Assembly (NCBI GenBank): GCA_029551395.1 | Contig: JAKPFN010000093.1 | Span: forward strand, 1 to 36,417 | Origin: Armatimonadota bacterium | GTDB lineage: Bacteria > Armatimonadota > UBA5829 > DTLH01 | Length of the DNA: 36,417 nt | Reading direction: 5' to 3' | In this document: positions 25,701 to 33,540 of the stretch, one piece after another | How the letters are laid out: the number at the start of each line of letters is the position of its first letter | How positions within the stretch are numbered: the stretch's first letter is position 1 | Translations under genes and position numbers: made by a program | The notes under the pieces: model-generated | Told to the model about the DNA's origin: nothing | Seen by the model: the letters and a program-made list of their open reading frames with translations, nothing else | Databases searched by the model: none

Positions 25701-26894
25701 TCAAAAATTCATCCGGGAAGAGCCGGCACTCTTGATCGATTCAATAGCCTGCTTTACTGCATCTGGTTCAGCAGGCTTAGTCGTATCGACTATTGCTATA
25801 AACTCAGTAGTATGAGATCTGGGTGATGGACGCTGGCTGCTTACTCTGTAGCGTTTATACGGTTTGGTAAGCACGCTCAACTTTCCTTTTTCAGCCAAAA
25901 TCCTAAGCAGTGCCTCAACAGGCATTATCCCATCAGTACTATAACTTATCAAGACGCACTTGGCACGAATTCTCGCCATCAGTTTTGAGAAAGCATTTAA
26001 AGCAGTTGATGAATAGCAGTATTGACTCCTGCGAAGAGTGCGCCAGTCCATTCTGATAGCTGATTTTGTCTTAGGACCAGGGCCGGAGAGTATATATTTA
26101 CTGACTTTCGGTTTGTCCCATAATGCCACAGTGTTCAGCAAGTGGTAATTTGAGCCGTATTGGTGTTGATTATAAGGTGGGTCAATATAGACGATATCAC
26201 ACTCCACCTGACTTGCCACCTCTGAGGCTTCTCCGCGCAGCACCAGGTTCTCTTTGCCGTTATCGTAGAACATCGGCGGAGAAATCTCGAGTCTGCTTCT
26301 AATCCTGTAAAGGGCTGTTTGAGTTGCGCCGCCCCATCCCCGATGAAATCCTTTAAAAACACCCGATGTATTGCTGCAGTATGAAGCCTGATATATCAAT
26401 GATGCAAGCAGCACAGCCTCTTCTAACTGGTCGATTTTTCCATCAGCTTTCCATGAGGCAATCTGTTCCCGGATAGCGTCTATACGCCTTCCGTTTTCCT
26501 GTGTATAGAACATTCTTTCCCGTTCAAAATCAGGGTTTTCATCATCCTCAGGGCAGTAATGCGTTGCTATGTAGCCGCGTAGCGGTGTTAGAGTGTTGAG
26601 AGTATTGAATGCAGCTTCCATTCCTCCAAGTGCTTTAAATGCCAGAGGGTTATTTGCTTTAATGTATGCAAGATTGATAATCTCAGAGTAAGGCTCCCAG
26701 TCGTTCGCTATAACTCTGAAACCCATCCTTTTAGCAAGTCTCGATACAACACCACTGCCCGAGAAAAGGTCGCAGAATGTTCCATTGCTAATCCCGGTAC
26801 GGTGTATGGCAGCATGGATCATTGGCAGCAGTTTGCGTTTATTCCCTATGTATGGGATCAACTGGTGCGTCAGATATGGGTCAGCCAACAGCAT
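25701..26894 (-). CDS. Orphan adenine-specific DNA methyltransferase (D12/Dam-like class)
   Basis: This 397-residue protein is an N6-adenine DNA methyltransferase of the D12 (alpha) class, which transfers a methyl group from S-adenosylmethionine to adenine in DNA. Motif X is LIPYIGNKRKLLP (about 12-24), motif I is DLFSGSGVVSRLAK (about 42-55), and the catalytic motif IV is YIDPPYNQHQYGSNYH with Asp238-Pro-Pro-Tyr241. The region between I and IV holds the target-recognition part. No restriction endonuclease, specificity subunit or regulator lies nearby, so it looks solitary. It starts four bases after the TolB-like gene and ends 11 bases before the secreted-protein gene, an odd company for a methyltransferase. 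Confidence 0.9.
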   Translation of the reverse strand: MLLADPYLTHQLIPYIGNKRKLLPMIHAAIHRTGISNGTFCDLFSGSGVVSRLAKRMGFRVIANDWEPYSEIINLAYIKANNPLAFKALGGMEAAFNTLNTLTPLRGYIATHYCPEDDENPDFERERMFYTQENGRRIDAIREQIASWKADGKIDQLEEAVLLASLIYQASYCSNTSGVFKGFHRGWGGATQTALYRIRSRLEISPPMFYDNGKENLVLRGEASEVASQVECDIVYIDPPYNQHQYGSNYHLLNTVALWDKPKVSKYILSGPGPKTKSAIRMDWRTLRRSQYCYSSTALNAFSKLMARIRAKCVLISYSTDGIMPVEALLRILAEKGKLSVLTKPYKRYRVSSQRPSPRSHTTEFIAIVDTTKPAEPDAVKQAIESIKSAGSSRMNF

Positions 26895-26898
26895 CTTA

Positions 26899-28026
26899 TT
26901 AGCGTACAGCCTCAGGAGCCCATGTGGGTGATGTATTCCTGCCCTTACCTTTTGTCAGATTAACAGGTTCCTCATTGGAGTTGGCTTTGACTATGTATAA
27001 ATCGCCATCCTGTGAATAAACGAGTGTTTCTCCATCAGGAGACCATTTGAAATGGGAAACGGCGCCTTCGATTTCTCTGGTTTCGCCTGTAGCGATATCT
27101 GCAATCAATAATCCGATAATATCGTATTGGTCCGCAGCAACTCGTTTCAGATGTTCAACGGCAACAACACTGCCATTAGACGACCACTCGATCGCACCAA
27201 GCAAGGAACCTCCGAAAATCGGATTTACTGTATCACTTTCATAATCCACAACCACCAGCATTCCGGCGTCGTCTCTTCCTGTCAAGGTAACTGCCAGCCG
27301 TTGTTCATCAGTAGCCCAGGCAGCACAGGCATTTTCTCCTATCAGTGGTATTTGCTGCTGTTCAACAACATCAACAATTGGCTGCGTTACATCCTCTCCC
27401 GGTACCAGCCAGACTGCCATCTTGCCTTCATCTTCGTTGCGAATGGCGGCAATTACTCCTCCTGCAGGTGATTCATCTGCCCATATATAAGCACTCCGTC
27501 TATCATTGAAACGCTGCATTGCCATTTCCTGCTCAGTAGGCAGTAATCTTTTAGGATGATTGCCCTGCTTATCTACCTGCCATACCTCTCCGCTGGCAAG
27601 GAAGATGATCCGCCTACCATCGGGGCTGAACTTGAGATCAGATTTAGCGCCGGTGATCTTGGTAATACGCCTTCGGTGCGTTCCATCAGCATCCACGGCA
27701 TAAACTTCGGTGTTTCCACTCCCATCTCTGCCAATGTAAGCAATGGTCAATCCATCAGGCGACACAGCCGGACTGGTTTCCACAAGTGCATCGTTGGTCA
27801 GGGCTTTCTGGTTTGACCCGTCCGGGTCCATTATCCACAGGTCAGGCTGACCACCTCTATCAGACACAAAGACGATCTTGTTCGTAATTGGGTCTTTCAA
27901 TGTGATTGGACGGCCTATCCATTCTGAGATAGTCCCTCGGAATCCCAGGTATACTGTGGCGAAGATCAGTGCGATGCCGCTAAGTGCCAGAATTCCCTTC
28001 AGTTCAGTGAATTTTATTAACCTCAC
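26899..28026 (-). CDS. Membrane-anchored TolB-like beta-propeller protein
   Basis: This 375-residue protein has one N-terminal membrane helix (about 11-30) and a beta-propeller outside it. At least five TolB/WD40-like blades are visible through repeats of the type IVFVSDRGGQPDLWIMDPDG, VSPDGLTIAYIGRDGSG, FSPDGRRIIFLASGE and WSPDGETLVYSQDGDLYIV. Such domains bind peptides or proteins in the periplasm. No catalytic domain is attached. I chose GTG 28026, nine bases after CCGGAG; a TTG at 28035 is too close to that site. It is first in a minus-strand group with the methyltransferase and a small secreted protein. Confidence 0.85.
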   Translation of the reverse strand: MRLIKFTELKGILALSGIALIFATVYLGFRGTISEWIGRPITLKDPITNKIVFVSDRGGQPDLWIMDPDGSNQKALTNDALVETSPAVSPDGLTIAYIGRDGSGNTEVYAVDADGTHRRRITKITGAKSDLKFSPDGRRIIFLASGEVWQVDKQGNHPKRLLPTEQEMAMQRFNDRRSAYIWADESPAGGVIAAIRNEDEGKMAVWLVPGEDVTQPIVDVVEQQQIPLIGENACAAWATDEQRLAVTLTGRDDAGMLVVVDYESDTVNPIFGGSLLGAIEWSSNGSVVAVEHLKRVAADQYDIIGLLIADIATGETREIEGAVSHFKWSPDGETLVYSQDGDLYIVKANSNEEPVNLTKGKGRNTSPTWAPEAVR

Positions 28027-28146
28027 AGCGTTCAACTCCGGAAAAGATACTTATTGGTGGGCCAGTTTCTCTATAGATAATACGCAACTGAGATGTTTTA
28101 CAGCGTCAGTATCAATTGATTGGTTTTTTCTGCCTGTATGACCATA

Positions 28147-28175
28147 ATTATACATGTCTTGCTGTTATTGAACAA
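28147..28175 (-). promoter_or_regulatory. Promoter of the TolB-methyltransferase group
   Basis: On the minus strand TTGTTC (28170-28175), a 17-base spacer and a perfect TATAAT (28147-28152) lie about 120 bases ahead of the start codon. It is divergent from the promoter of the heptose operon, about 70 bases away. Confidence 0.6.
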
Positions 28176-28246
28176 TTAAGCCTTTATAACTTTTATCTAC
28201 AACGTATGAGTTCTACAGCCTCAGGGTAAAATCCTTTTCGCTGGCC

Positions 28247-28275
28247 TTGAAGGGCATACAGGCTTATGTTAGAAT
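28247..28275 (+). promoter_or_regulatory. Promoter of the heptose operon
   Basis: TTGAAG (28247-28252), a 17-base spacer and TAGAAT (28270-28275) precede hddA by 23 bases. The predicted start site near 28282 gives a very short leader containing the GGAG ribosome binding site. It would drive hddA through the Wzi-like gene. Confidence 0.65.
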
Positions 28276-28298
28276 ATTGCTAGAATTGGAGACTCCGT

Positions 28299-29276
28299 AT
28301 GATTATCACCCAGACTCCGCTGCGCATCAGTTTTGCAGGCGGTGGAACAGACTTCGCGGACTTTTATACCAAAGAAGAAGGCTGTGTTGTCTCATCAGCC
28401 ATAGACAAATACATCTATGTAATTGTCAAGGCAAGGTTTGATGATAAAATACGTGTCGGTTACTCACGTACTGAGTTGGTGGACGATGTTGATGAGATAG
28501 AGCATGAACTGGTCCGAGAGAGCCTAAGGAAGGTTGGTATCAAGAGTGGTATCGAGATATCGACTATGGCTGATGTTCCATCCGAAGGTTCAGGCTTGGG
28601 GTCATCGAGTACTGTGACCGTGGGCCTTTTGAATGCACTTTATGCGTATGTAGGTGATATAAAACCGGCGGAAGTGCTTGCCAGAGAAGCATGTGAGATC
28701 GAGATAGATATCCTTGGTAAGCCGATAGGCAAGCAGGACCAGTACATTGCGGCATACGGAGGAATGCGTTACATCCGGTTTCTAACGGATGGCCGTGTTG
28801 ATGTCAGCCCGGTGCAAATGGAGGATTTCCAGCACAGGCAGCTTGATGAAAGCCTGATGTTGTTCTACACCGGGATTACAAGACAAGCAAGTGGTATCTT
28901 GACTGAACAGAAACAGAACATAGCTGATCGAATGGCTGTGCTTACGAAAATGCGGGATCAGGCGCGGAGCGTTTATACCTGTCTGTCCGGCTCAAGAATA
29001 AACCGGTTAGGACAGATACTTCGTGCCGGTTGGGATATGAAGAAATCTCTTGCCAGCACGATCAGCAATGGTTACATAGACGAGTTATATGCTAAAGCGT
29101 TGAAAGCTGGTGCTTCAGGCGGAAAGGTTGCTGGTGCAGGTGGCGGAGGATTCCTGTTGCTCTACTGCCAGCCAGCCTATCAGCATAAAGTAAGGAAAGC
29201 ACTGGCGGAACTTAAAGAACTGCCGTTCAGGCTCGAGAGAGACGGCACAAAGGTCATCTTCAACGTAAGACGATAA
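28299..29276 (+). CDS. hddA: D-glycero-alpha-D-manno-heptose 7-phosphate kinase (GHMP kinase)
   Basis: This 325-residue protein is a GHMP kinase of the HddA type. It would phosphorylate heptose 7-phosphate at C1 to give the alpha 1,7-bisphosphate for GDP-heptose. The N-terminal [18 protein letters not shown] and the ATP loop [16 protein letters not shown] (about 93-108) are typical, as is the C-terminal [17 protein letters not shown] (about 274-290). Length is normal. It is directly followed by the isomerase and phosphatase of the same pathway, which supports this substrate over fucose or galactose. Cytosolic. Confidence 0.9.
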   Translation: MIITQTPLRISFAGGGTDFADFYTKEEGCVVSSAIDKYIYVIVKARFDDKIRVGYSRTELVDDVDEIEHELVRESLRKVGIKSGIEISTMADVPSEGSGLGSSSTVTVGLLNALYAYVGDIKPAEVLAREACEIEIDILGKPIGKQDQYIAAYGGMRYIRFLTDGRVDVSPVQMEDFQHRQLDESLMLFYTGITRQASGILTEQKQNIADRMAVLTKMRDQARSVYTCLSGSRINRLGQILRAGWDMKKSLASTISNGYIDELYAKALKAGASGGKVAGAGGGGFLLLYCQPAYQHKVRKALAELKELPFRLERDGTKVIFNVRR

Positions 29277-29360
29277 CCTGTCATAGTGCACTTATGCACT
29301 GCTCGTAAAACTGTAAGCAACGTTAAGGGAAGGCGGCCTGAATAGGGCGGGAGAATACGA

Positions 29361-29939
29361 ATGATGGATCGTGCGCATCTGATCAAGAGTTATCTGGGAG
29401 AGGTATCTCAGATTATATCCGAGCTTCCGGCTGATGTTATAGACGACCTCGTGCAGACATTGAAGTCGGCTTACAATGAAGGTCGGTGTGTGATGATTTG
29501 CGGAAATGGCGGGAGCGCAGCAACCGCTTCTCATCTCGCGTGTGACTTGCAGAAAGGCGTAGGCTGCCTGAAGGACCAAAAGTTCAAGGCCATTGCATTC
29601 ACCGACGCGATGCCGATTATCACTGCATGGGCCAATGATACAGACTACGATAACATTTTCGCAGAGCAGGTAGTGACATGGGCACAACCCGGTGATATCC
29701 TGATTGCAATAAGCGGCAGCGGGAACTCACCGAACATCCTTCGAGCTGTCGAAGCAGCGAAAGTTCGTGGTGTGACGACGATAGGCCTTACCGGAATGGG
29801 CGGTGGCAAGCTCGCGCAGATGGTAGATAAGCCGGTTGTTGTTGCGTCGAATAATATGCAGCAGGTTGAAGATGTGCATGTCGTTCTTGCGCATTTAGTG
29901 TTTACATGTCTATGCCGAGAGATAAAAGGTTGCGGGTAG
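29361..29939 (+). CDS. gmhA: Sedoheptulose 7-phosphate isomerase
   Basis: This 192-residue SIS-domain protein matches GmhA, which turns sedoheptulose 7-phosphate into D-glycero-D-manno-heptose 7-phosphate, the first step to activated heptose. Motifs are MICGNGGSAATASHLACDLQKG (in part: CGNGGSAATASHLACDL, about 48-64), AWANDTDYDNIF and AISGSGNSPNILRAVEAAK. DiaA is a relative, but the neighbours point to heptose synthesis. A six-base-pair AGTGCA/TGCACT hairpin lies at 29285-29300 in the short gap behind hddA. Its 3' end overlaps gmhB by 34 bases. Confidence 0.92.
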   Translation: MMDRAHLIKSYLGEVSQIISELPADVIDDLVQTLKSAYNEGRCVMICGNGGSAATASHLACDLQKGVGCLKDQKFKAIAFTDAMPIITAWANDTDYDNIFAEQVVTWAQPGDILIAISGSGNSPNILRAVEAAKVRGVTTIGLTGMGGGKLAQMVDKPVVVASNNMQQVEDVHVVLAHLVFTCLCREIKGCG

Positions 29940-30475
29940 TTTTTATTGATAGAGACGGAGTCATCAATAGGAACATAGACAACGGCTACGTTCGGACTAC
30001 TGATGACTTCGAAATTCTGCCAAATGTGCCCGAGGCATTAAGCAAACTGAGTAACGCTGGATGCCAACTTGTGGTAATATCGAATCAGGCCGGAGTTGGC
30101 AAGGGACTTATAACTAAAGAGTCTCTCGATGCTATAGACCGGATGATGTTTTCGGCTGTAGCTAAAGCTGGGGGCAAGATTGCGGCGACATATTACTGTC
30201 CGCACCGTCCGGATGACAACTGTGATTGCAGAAAACCTGCTCCGGGATTGATTCTTCAAGCCAGCCGGGATTTGGGAATCGACCCAAAGGAAACCGTGTT
30301 TATAGGTGATGCAGTCAGCGATATGCTCGCCGGACGAGCTGCTGGCTGTAAGACTGTTATGGTCTTAACGGGCAAGACAACTGCTGATGATGCCGCAGTG
30401 CTTGAGCCTGCACCCGATTATATAGCTGCCGATTTAACAGCGGCGGTTGATTGGTTATTATTACAAAGTTTCTAG
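29906..30475 (+). CDS. gmhB: D-glycero-D-manno-heptose 1,7-bisphosphate 7-phosphatase
   Basis: This 189-residue HAD-family phosphatase matches GmhB, which removes the 7-phosphate from heptose 1,7-bisphosphate. The catalytic FIDRDGVINRN (about 13-23) holds the nucleophile Asp and the acid/base Asp. ISNQAGVGKG is motif II. The zinc loop CPHRPDDNCDCRKP (about 98-111) and the late motif VFIGDAVSDMLAGRAAG complete the pattern. The start at ATG 29906 lies inside gmhA, in another frame; ATG 29912 is equally possible. The overlap suggests translational coupling. Confidence 0.92.
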   Translation: MSMPRDKRLRVVFIDRDGVINRNIDNGYVRTTDDFEILPNVPEALSKLSNAGCQLVVISNQAGVGKGLITKESLDAIDRMMFSAVAKAGGKIAATYYCPHRPDDNCDCRKPAPGLILQASRDLGIDPKETVFIGDAVSDMLAGRAAGCKTVMVLTGKTTADDAAVLEPAPDYIAADLTAAVDWLLLQSF

Positions 30476-30491
30476 ATTAGGGGGAAGAATC

Positions 30492-31136
30492 GTGTTACTG
30501 GAAGGACTTAGTGTGCCGGCGGCGCAATCCCGTCCGGGATACCTGGTCGTTAAACGGATTATTGACGTCCTGGGCGCTGCTATCCTTCTGGTTTTACTAT
30601 CTCCGTTATTCTTAACCCTGGCCTTATGTATTCTCGTCGATTCTCGCGGCCCCGTTATATTCAAACAGAAGCGCCTCGGGCTGGGCGGGAGAGCATTCAC
30701 GTTTTATAAATTCAGGTCTATGTGCGTGGATGCAGAAGACTCCCGGCAGAAAATCCTCCACTTAAACGAAGTGTCCGGGCCAATATTCAAGATTAAAGAA
30801 GACCCACGAGTAACCCGTGTAGGTCGATGGTTAAGGCGCTACAGCCTTGACGAGCTTCCTCAGATTTTCAACGTGCTCAAAGGCGATATGTCGTTTGTCG
30901 GTCCAAGACCTCCTCTTCCATGTGAAGTGGAAAAGTATGAAGACTGGCAGCTCAAGCGTCTGTCTGTCATCCCCGGAATCACTTGCCTCTGGCAGATAAG
31001 CGGAAGAAGCAAGTTGAGCTTTGACGAATGGGTCAAGCTCGATCTCAAATACATCGAGTCACGCACGCTTTGGATGGATTTGGTGATTCTCATCAGGACC
31101 ATTCCTGCTGTCGTATCAGGTGACGGCGCATATTGA
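30492..31136 (+). CDS. Undecaprenyl-phosphate sugar phosphotransferase (small monotopic PGT)
   Basis: This 214-residue protein belongs to the bacterial sugar transferase family (WcaJ/PglC type), which puts the first sugar-phosphate on undecaprenyl phosphate at the inner face of the plasma membrane. A hydrophobic re-entrant helix lies at about 27-47. The catalytic region has GPVIFKQKRLGLGGRAF, FYKFRSM, then SLDELPQIFNVLKGDMSFVG with RP following, and WQISGRS. It is the short form with the catalytic domain only. I chose GTG 30492 after AGGGGGAAG; the frame is open to TTG 30447 inside gmhB but without a ribosome binding site. The sugar it uses cannot be told from the sequence. The operon context suggests capsule, S-layer glycan or LPS-like glycan. 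Confidence 0.92.
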   Translation: MLLEGLSVPAAQSRPGYLVVKRIIDVLGAAILLVLLSPLFLTLALCILVDSRGPVIFKQKRLGLGGRAFTFYKFRSMCVDAEDSRQKILHLNEVSGPIFKIKEDPRVTRVGRWLRRYSLDELPQIFNVLKGDMSFVGPRPPLPCEVEKYEDWQLKRLSVIPGITCLWQISGRSKLSFDEWVKLDLKYIESRTLWMDLVILIRTIPAVVSGDGAY

Positions 31137-31240
31137 TGTGCATTGACAACATCATGATAAACCTGCTTAACTTTAAAGAGTAAAATCATTCCAACAAATG
31201 GTTTTACGAGAACGTGTTCGATAAACGGTAGGTCAGGCAA

Positions 31241-32707
31241 TTGCGTACTCACTGGTATCCTCTCACGGTAGTTCTAATTCTGATTGGTTCAGTTTGTTGT
31301 TTAGCTCAGCCAACGGCATCTACGGACCGTGTGCCGGCTGGTGACTGGACGTATGATGCGCTAATGCATCTTGCAGCCGAAGGATTGGTTCCTGTTCCAG
31401 CCCAGAGGTTTATGGGCGACTGGCTGTATACCCGCAAAGAGATGTCGAACTTCGTCTTTGCTGCCGTTCAAAGGCTTGACGAGTCAGCAAGCGAAGGTGA
31501 ACGGGCAATACTTGCAAGGTTAGTTGCAGAATTCAGCCCCGAGCTTCAATATTTTGGCGCCAGCTTTGTAATGGACCAGTTGGACCCGTTTGTTGAGCGA
31601 AACGCTGTTATCCCAACTGCTGCTTTTCAGCCTAGAATAGTCCAATCTGATGGCGAAACTCACCTGATTGGTATTTATGATGCCACAGGATTTGTTACAA
31701 GAGGCAAATACCTCACTATAGGCGCTACACTCTCGAACGTACGCAGGCAATTTGGCTCGGATGAGTTCTCCCGGCTCGACAAATACTTCATCCGTGGCAA
31801 AACACCCAACTGGGAATGGGAAATCGGCCAGAACTGGATGTGGTGGGGTCCTGGCTACAGCGGTTCTATGATTCTTTCTGACAACAGCCCCGCATTCCCT
31901 ATGGTCAAGTTGGGTAAGGATTTCGACTTTGGCCGTAAAATCGGCAATATCAAAATTACTCAGTTTGCCTCAAGGTTCGAAGACGACGGTCAGACGTTCT
32001 ATCTGCTTGGTCGGCGGTGGGAAAAGCGGTTTTCCCGGTATTTCCATGCCGGAATCAGTGAAACAGCTAAAACCAGCAAGACTCCTAACCCGTTGGCGTT
32101 TATCCTGCCGTCTTACTATCTGTATCAGCTCATATACCTGGATGATGTTGACAAGGAGTTCAACGTACTTGTTGCTATCGATGCGACTTATAAGTTCTCT
32201 CCAAGGTTCGAAGGCTATATAGACTATCTTATCGACGACCGGACTGCTCCTCAGTTCCTGCTGGACGAACCAGCATGGAATATCCCACGGAAAACAGGTT
32301 ATCTCATCGGTGCGTACTCCCCGGACCTGCTTGGAGACGGCACCACAGGGCTGAGACTGGAGTATATAATGACCGAACCTGGAACCTACGGAGCTACCAG
32401 ACCGGACTTCCCAGGGCTTGCTTACACACATGACGGGTTCATTATAGGCCATCCGGTAGGCCAGAACAGTGAAGCGTTTTTTGTCAGGCTTGACCGTAAG
32501 TTCGGCCGGGAATGGACAGCGTTCGTTGAGCTTCTGGATAGGAAGCCGCGAAACCCGGAAGGTGTCAATCCTGATGATACAAGACGGTTCAGCATCTTCG
32601 TAGCAAGAGATGTCGCCCCAAGGGCCAGCTTGATACTAAGGTATGACTCGCTCAGGCTGCCGGAGAAAGAAGACCGGCTGCAATTCGGGGCAAGCTACGC
32701 GTTTTAA
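31241..32707 (+). CDS. Wzi-like outer-membrane capsule assembly protein with SLH-like N-terminus
   Basis: This 488-residue protein has a signal peptide ending near CLAQ (residue 23). Residues 30-80 resemble one S-layer homology motif: VPAGDWTYDALMHLAAEGLV, then GDWLYTRKEMSNFVFAAV. The rest resembles Wzi, an outer-membrane barrel that holds capsule at the cell surface, with WEWEIGQNWMWWGPGYSGSM near 190 and many amphipathic strands, ending in the barrel-like LQFGASYAF with a C-terminal Phe. The start is TTG 31241, with a weak AGGTCAGG in front; no better start is in frame. It ends the heptose/sugar-transferase operon, after a 104-base gap, so it may bind the glycan made there. Confidence 0.82.
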   Translation: MRTHWYPLTVVLILIGSVCCLAQPTASTDRVPAGDWTYDALMHLAAEGLVPVPAQRFMGDWLYTRKEMSNFVFAAVQRLDESASEGERAILARLVAEFSPELQYFGASFVMDQLDPFVERNAVIPTAAFQPRIVQSDGETHLIGIYDATGFVTRGKYLTIGATLSNVRRQFGSDEFSRLDKYFIRGKTPNWEWEIGQNWMWWGPGYSGSMILSDNSPAFPMVKLGKDFDFGRKIGNIKITQFASRFEDDGQTFYLLGRRWEKRFSRYFHAGISETAKTSKTPNPLAFILPSYYLYQLIYLDDVDKEFNVLVAIDATYKFSPRFEGYIDYLIDDRTAPQFLLDEPAWNIPRKTGYLIGAYSPDLLGDGTTGLRLEYIMTEPGTYGATRPDFPGLAYTHDGFIIGHPVGQNSEAFFVRLDRKFGREWTAFVELLDRKPRNPEGVNPDDTRRFSIFVARDVAPRASLILRYDSLRLPEKEDRLQFGASYAF

Positions 32708-32716
32708 GGTTACAGT

Positions 32717-32751
32717 AAAGGCCGGAGTGAGATTCTTATGTTCCGGCCTTT
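32717..32751. terminator. Hairpin between converging genes
   Basis: AAAGGCCGGA (32717-32726) pairs perfectly with TCCGGCCTTT (32742-32751). It lies 10 bases after the stop of the Wzi-like gene and 11 bases after that of the facing SagB-type gene. The three-base A and T ends make it a possible two-way terminator. Confidence 0.65.
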
Positions 32752-32761
32752 GGCTTAACTG

Positions 32762-33526
32762 CTAGACTTTTCCCACAGGTGCGATGTAGATGGTGAACTC
32801 ATTTTCACCGTCAACGGGCAGGATAGCATCAACCTGGTTTTGAATATAAGCCCCTATGGCACAGGTACCAGCACCGATCGATTCAGCAGCTAAATACAGG
32901 TTCTGGCACACATGTCCGGCATCGATGGCTATAACCTTGTGCGATACAATAGAATAACGCCATTCCGTGCGGTAAGGGATTACTGTCCAGATGAATATCA
33001 CGGCTCCGGTTCCTACAAAGCTCTGACCGCAGCATGCTTCAGCGGCTCTTTGAGACAATCCTTCCTCAGAACGGATAAACAGCAGTTTGTGCTTCAGTGG
33101 CAGGTAACGGTAAAGTCCAGGCTCGATGCCGGTGACATTGTTTATCACAAGGTATGTCTCAAACTCGTGCAAAGAACCACCTGAAGGGACGCTGCGAAGC
33201 GTGATTACCCGGCCATCCGGGCGTTCGATGTGCCTGTACACTCCCTGCGTTGCCCAGAGCAAGTAAGAAAGTTCTTCTATGGATAGCGGTTCATCGGTGT
33301 ATTTCCGGCGGCTTCTACGCTGACCGATAACCTGCTTGATTGGTGCATTGCCAACTGCTATGTCTTCTGGTGAAACCAGGTCGATGAGTCTGGCATCTTC
33401 AGGGTATGGTTTTTCAGCCGGTGGACGAGGCAGCCCTTTTTGCTGGTCTGATTCATACCCAGGTTGGCCTAGCTTCTCCCAGTCATCGGTTTTTAGAAAT
33501 TTCCTATAATCTTTCGGATACTGCAT
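32762..33526 (-). CDS. SagB/ThcOx-type nitroreductase-family dehydrogenase
   Basis: This 254-residue protein has the FMN-binding nitroreductase fold of the SagB/ThcOx group, which oxidises azolines in some peptide natural products but has many members of unknown role. Visible are the N-terminal RRSRRKYTDEPLSIEELSYLLWATQG (in part: SRRKYTDEPLSIEELSYLLW, about 71-90) with the FMN phosphate site, VPSGGSLHEFETYLVI (about 113-128) and GAGTCAIGAY near the end. No SagC/SagD cyclase or precursor peptide lies nearby. I chose ATG 33526 after AAGGAG; it starts 14 bases after the stop of the glycosidase-like gene, so the two form an operon. Confidence 0.85.
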   Translation of the reverse strand: MQYPKDYRKFLKTDDWEKLGQPGYESDQQKGLPRPPAEKPYPEDARLIDLVSPEDIAVGNAPIKQVIGQRRSRRKYTDEPLSIEELSYLLWATQGVYRHIERPDGRVITLRSVPSGGSLHEFETYLVINNVTGIEPGLYRYLPLKHKLLFIRSEEGLSQRAAEACCGQSFVGTGAVIFIWTVIPYRTEWRYSIVSHKVIAIDAGHVCQNLYLAAESIGAGTCAIGAYIQNQVDAILPVDGENEFTIYIAPVGKV

Positions 33527-33540
33527 CCTCCAGTCTCCTT

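Noticed and set aside
25701-26894. Restriction-modification system
   Set aside because: The neighbours are a propeller and a small secreted protein; no endonuclease-like gene lies on either side.
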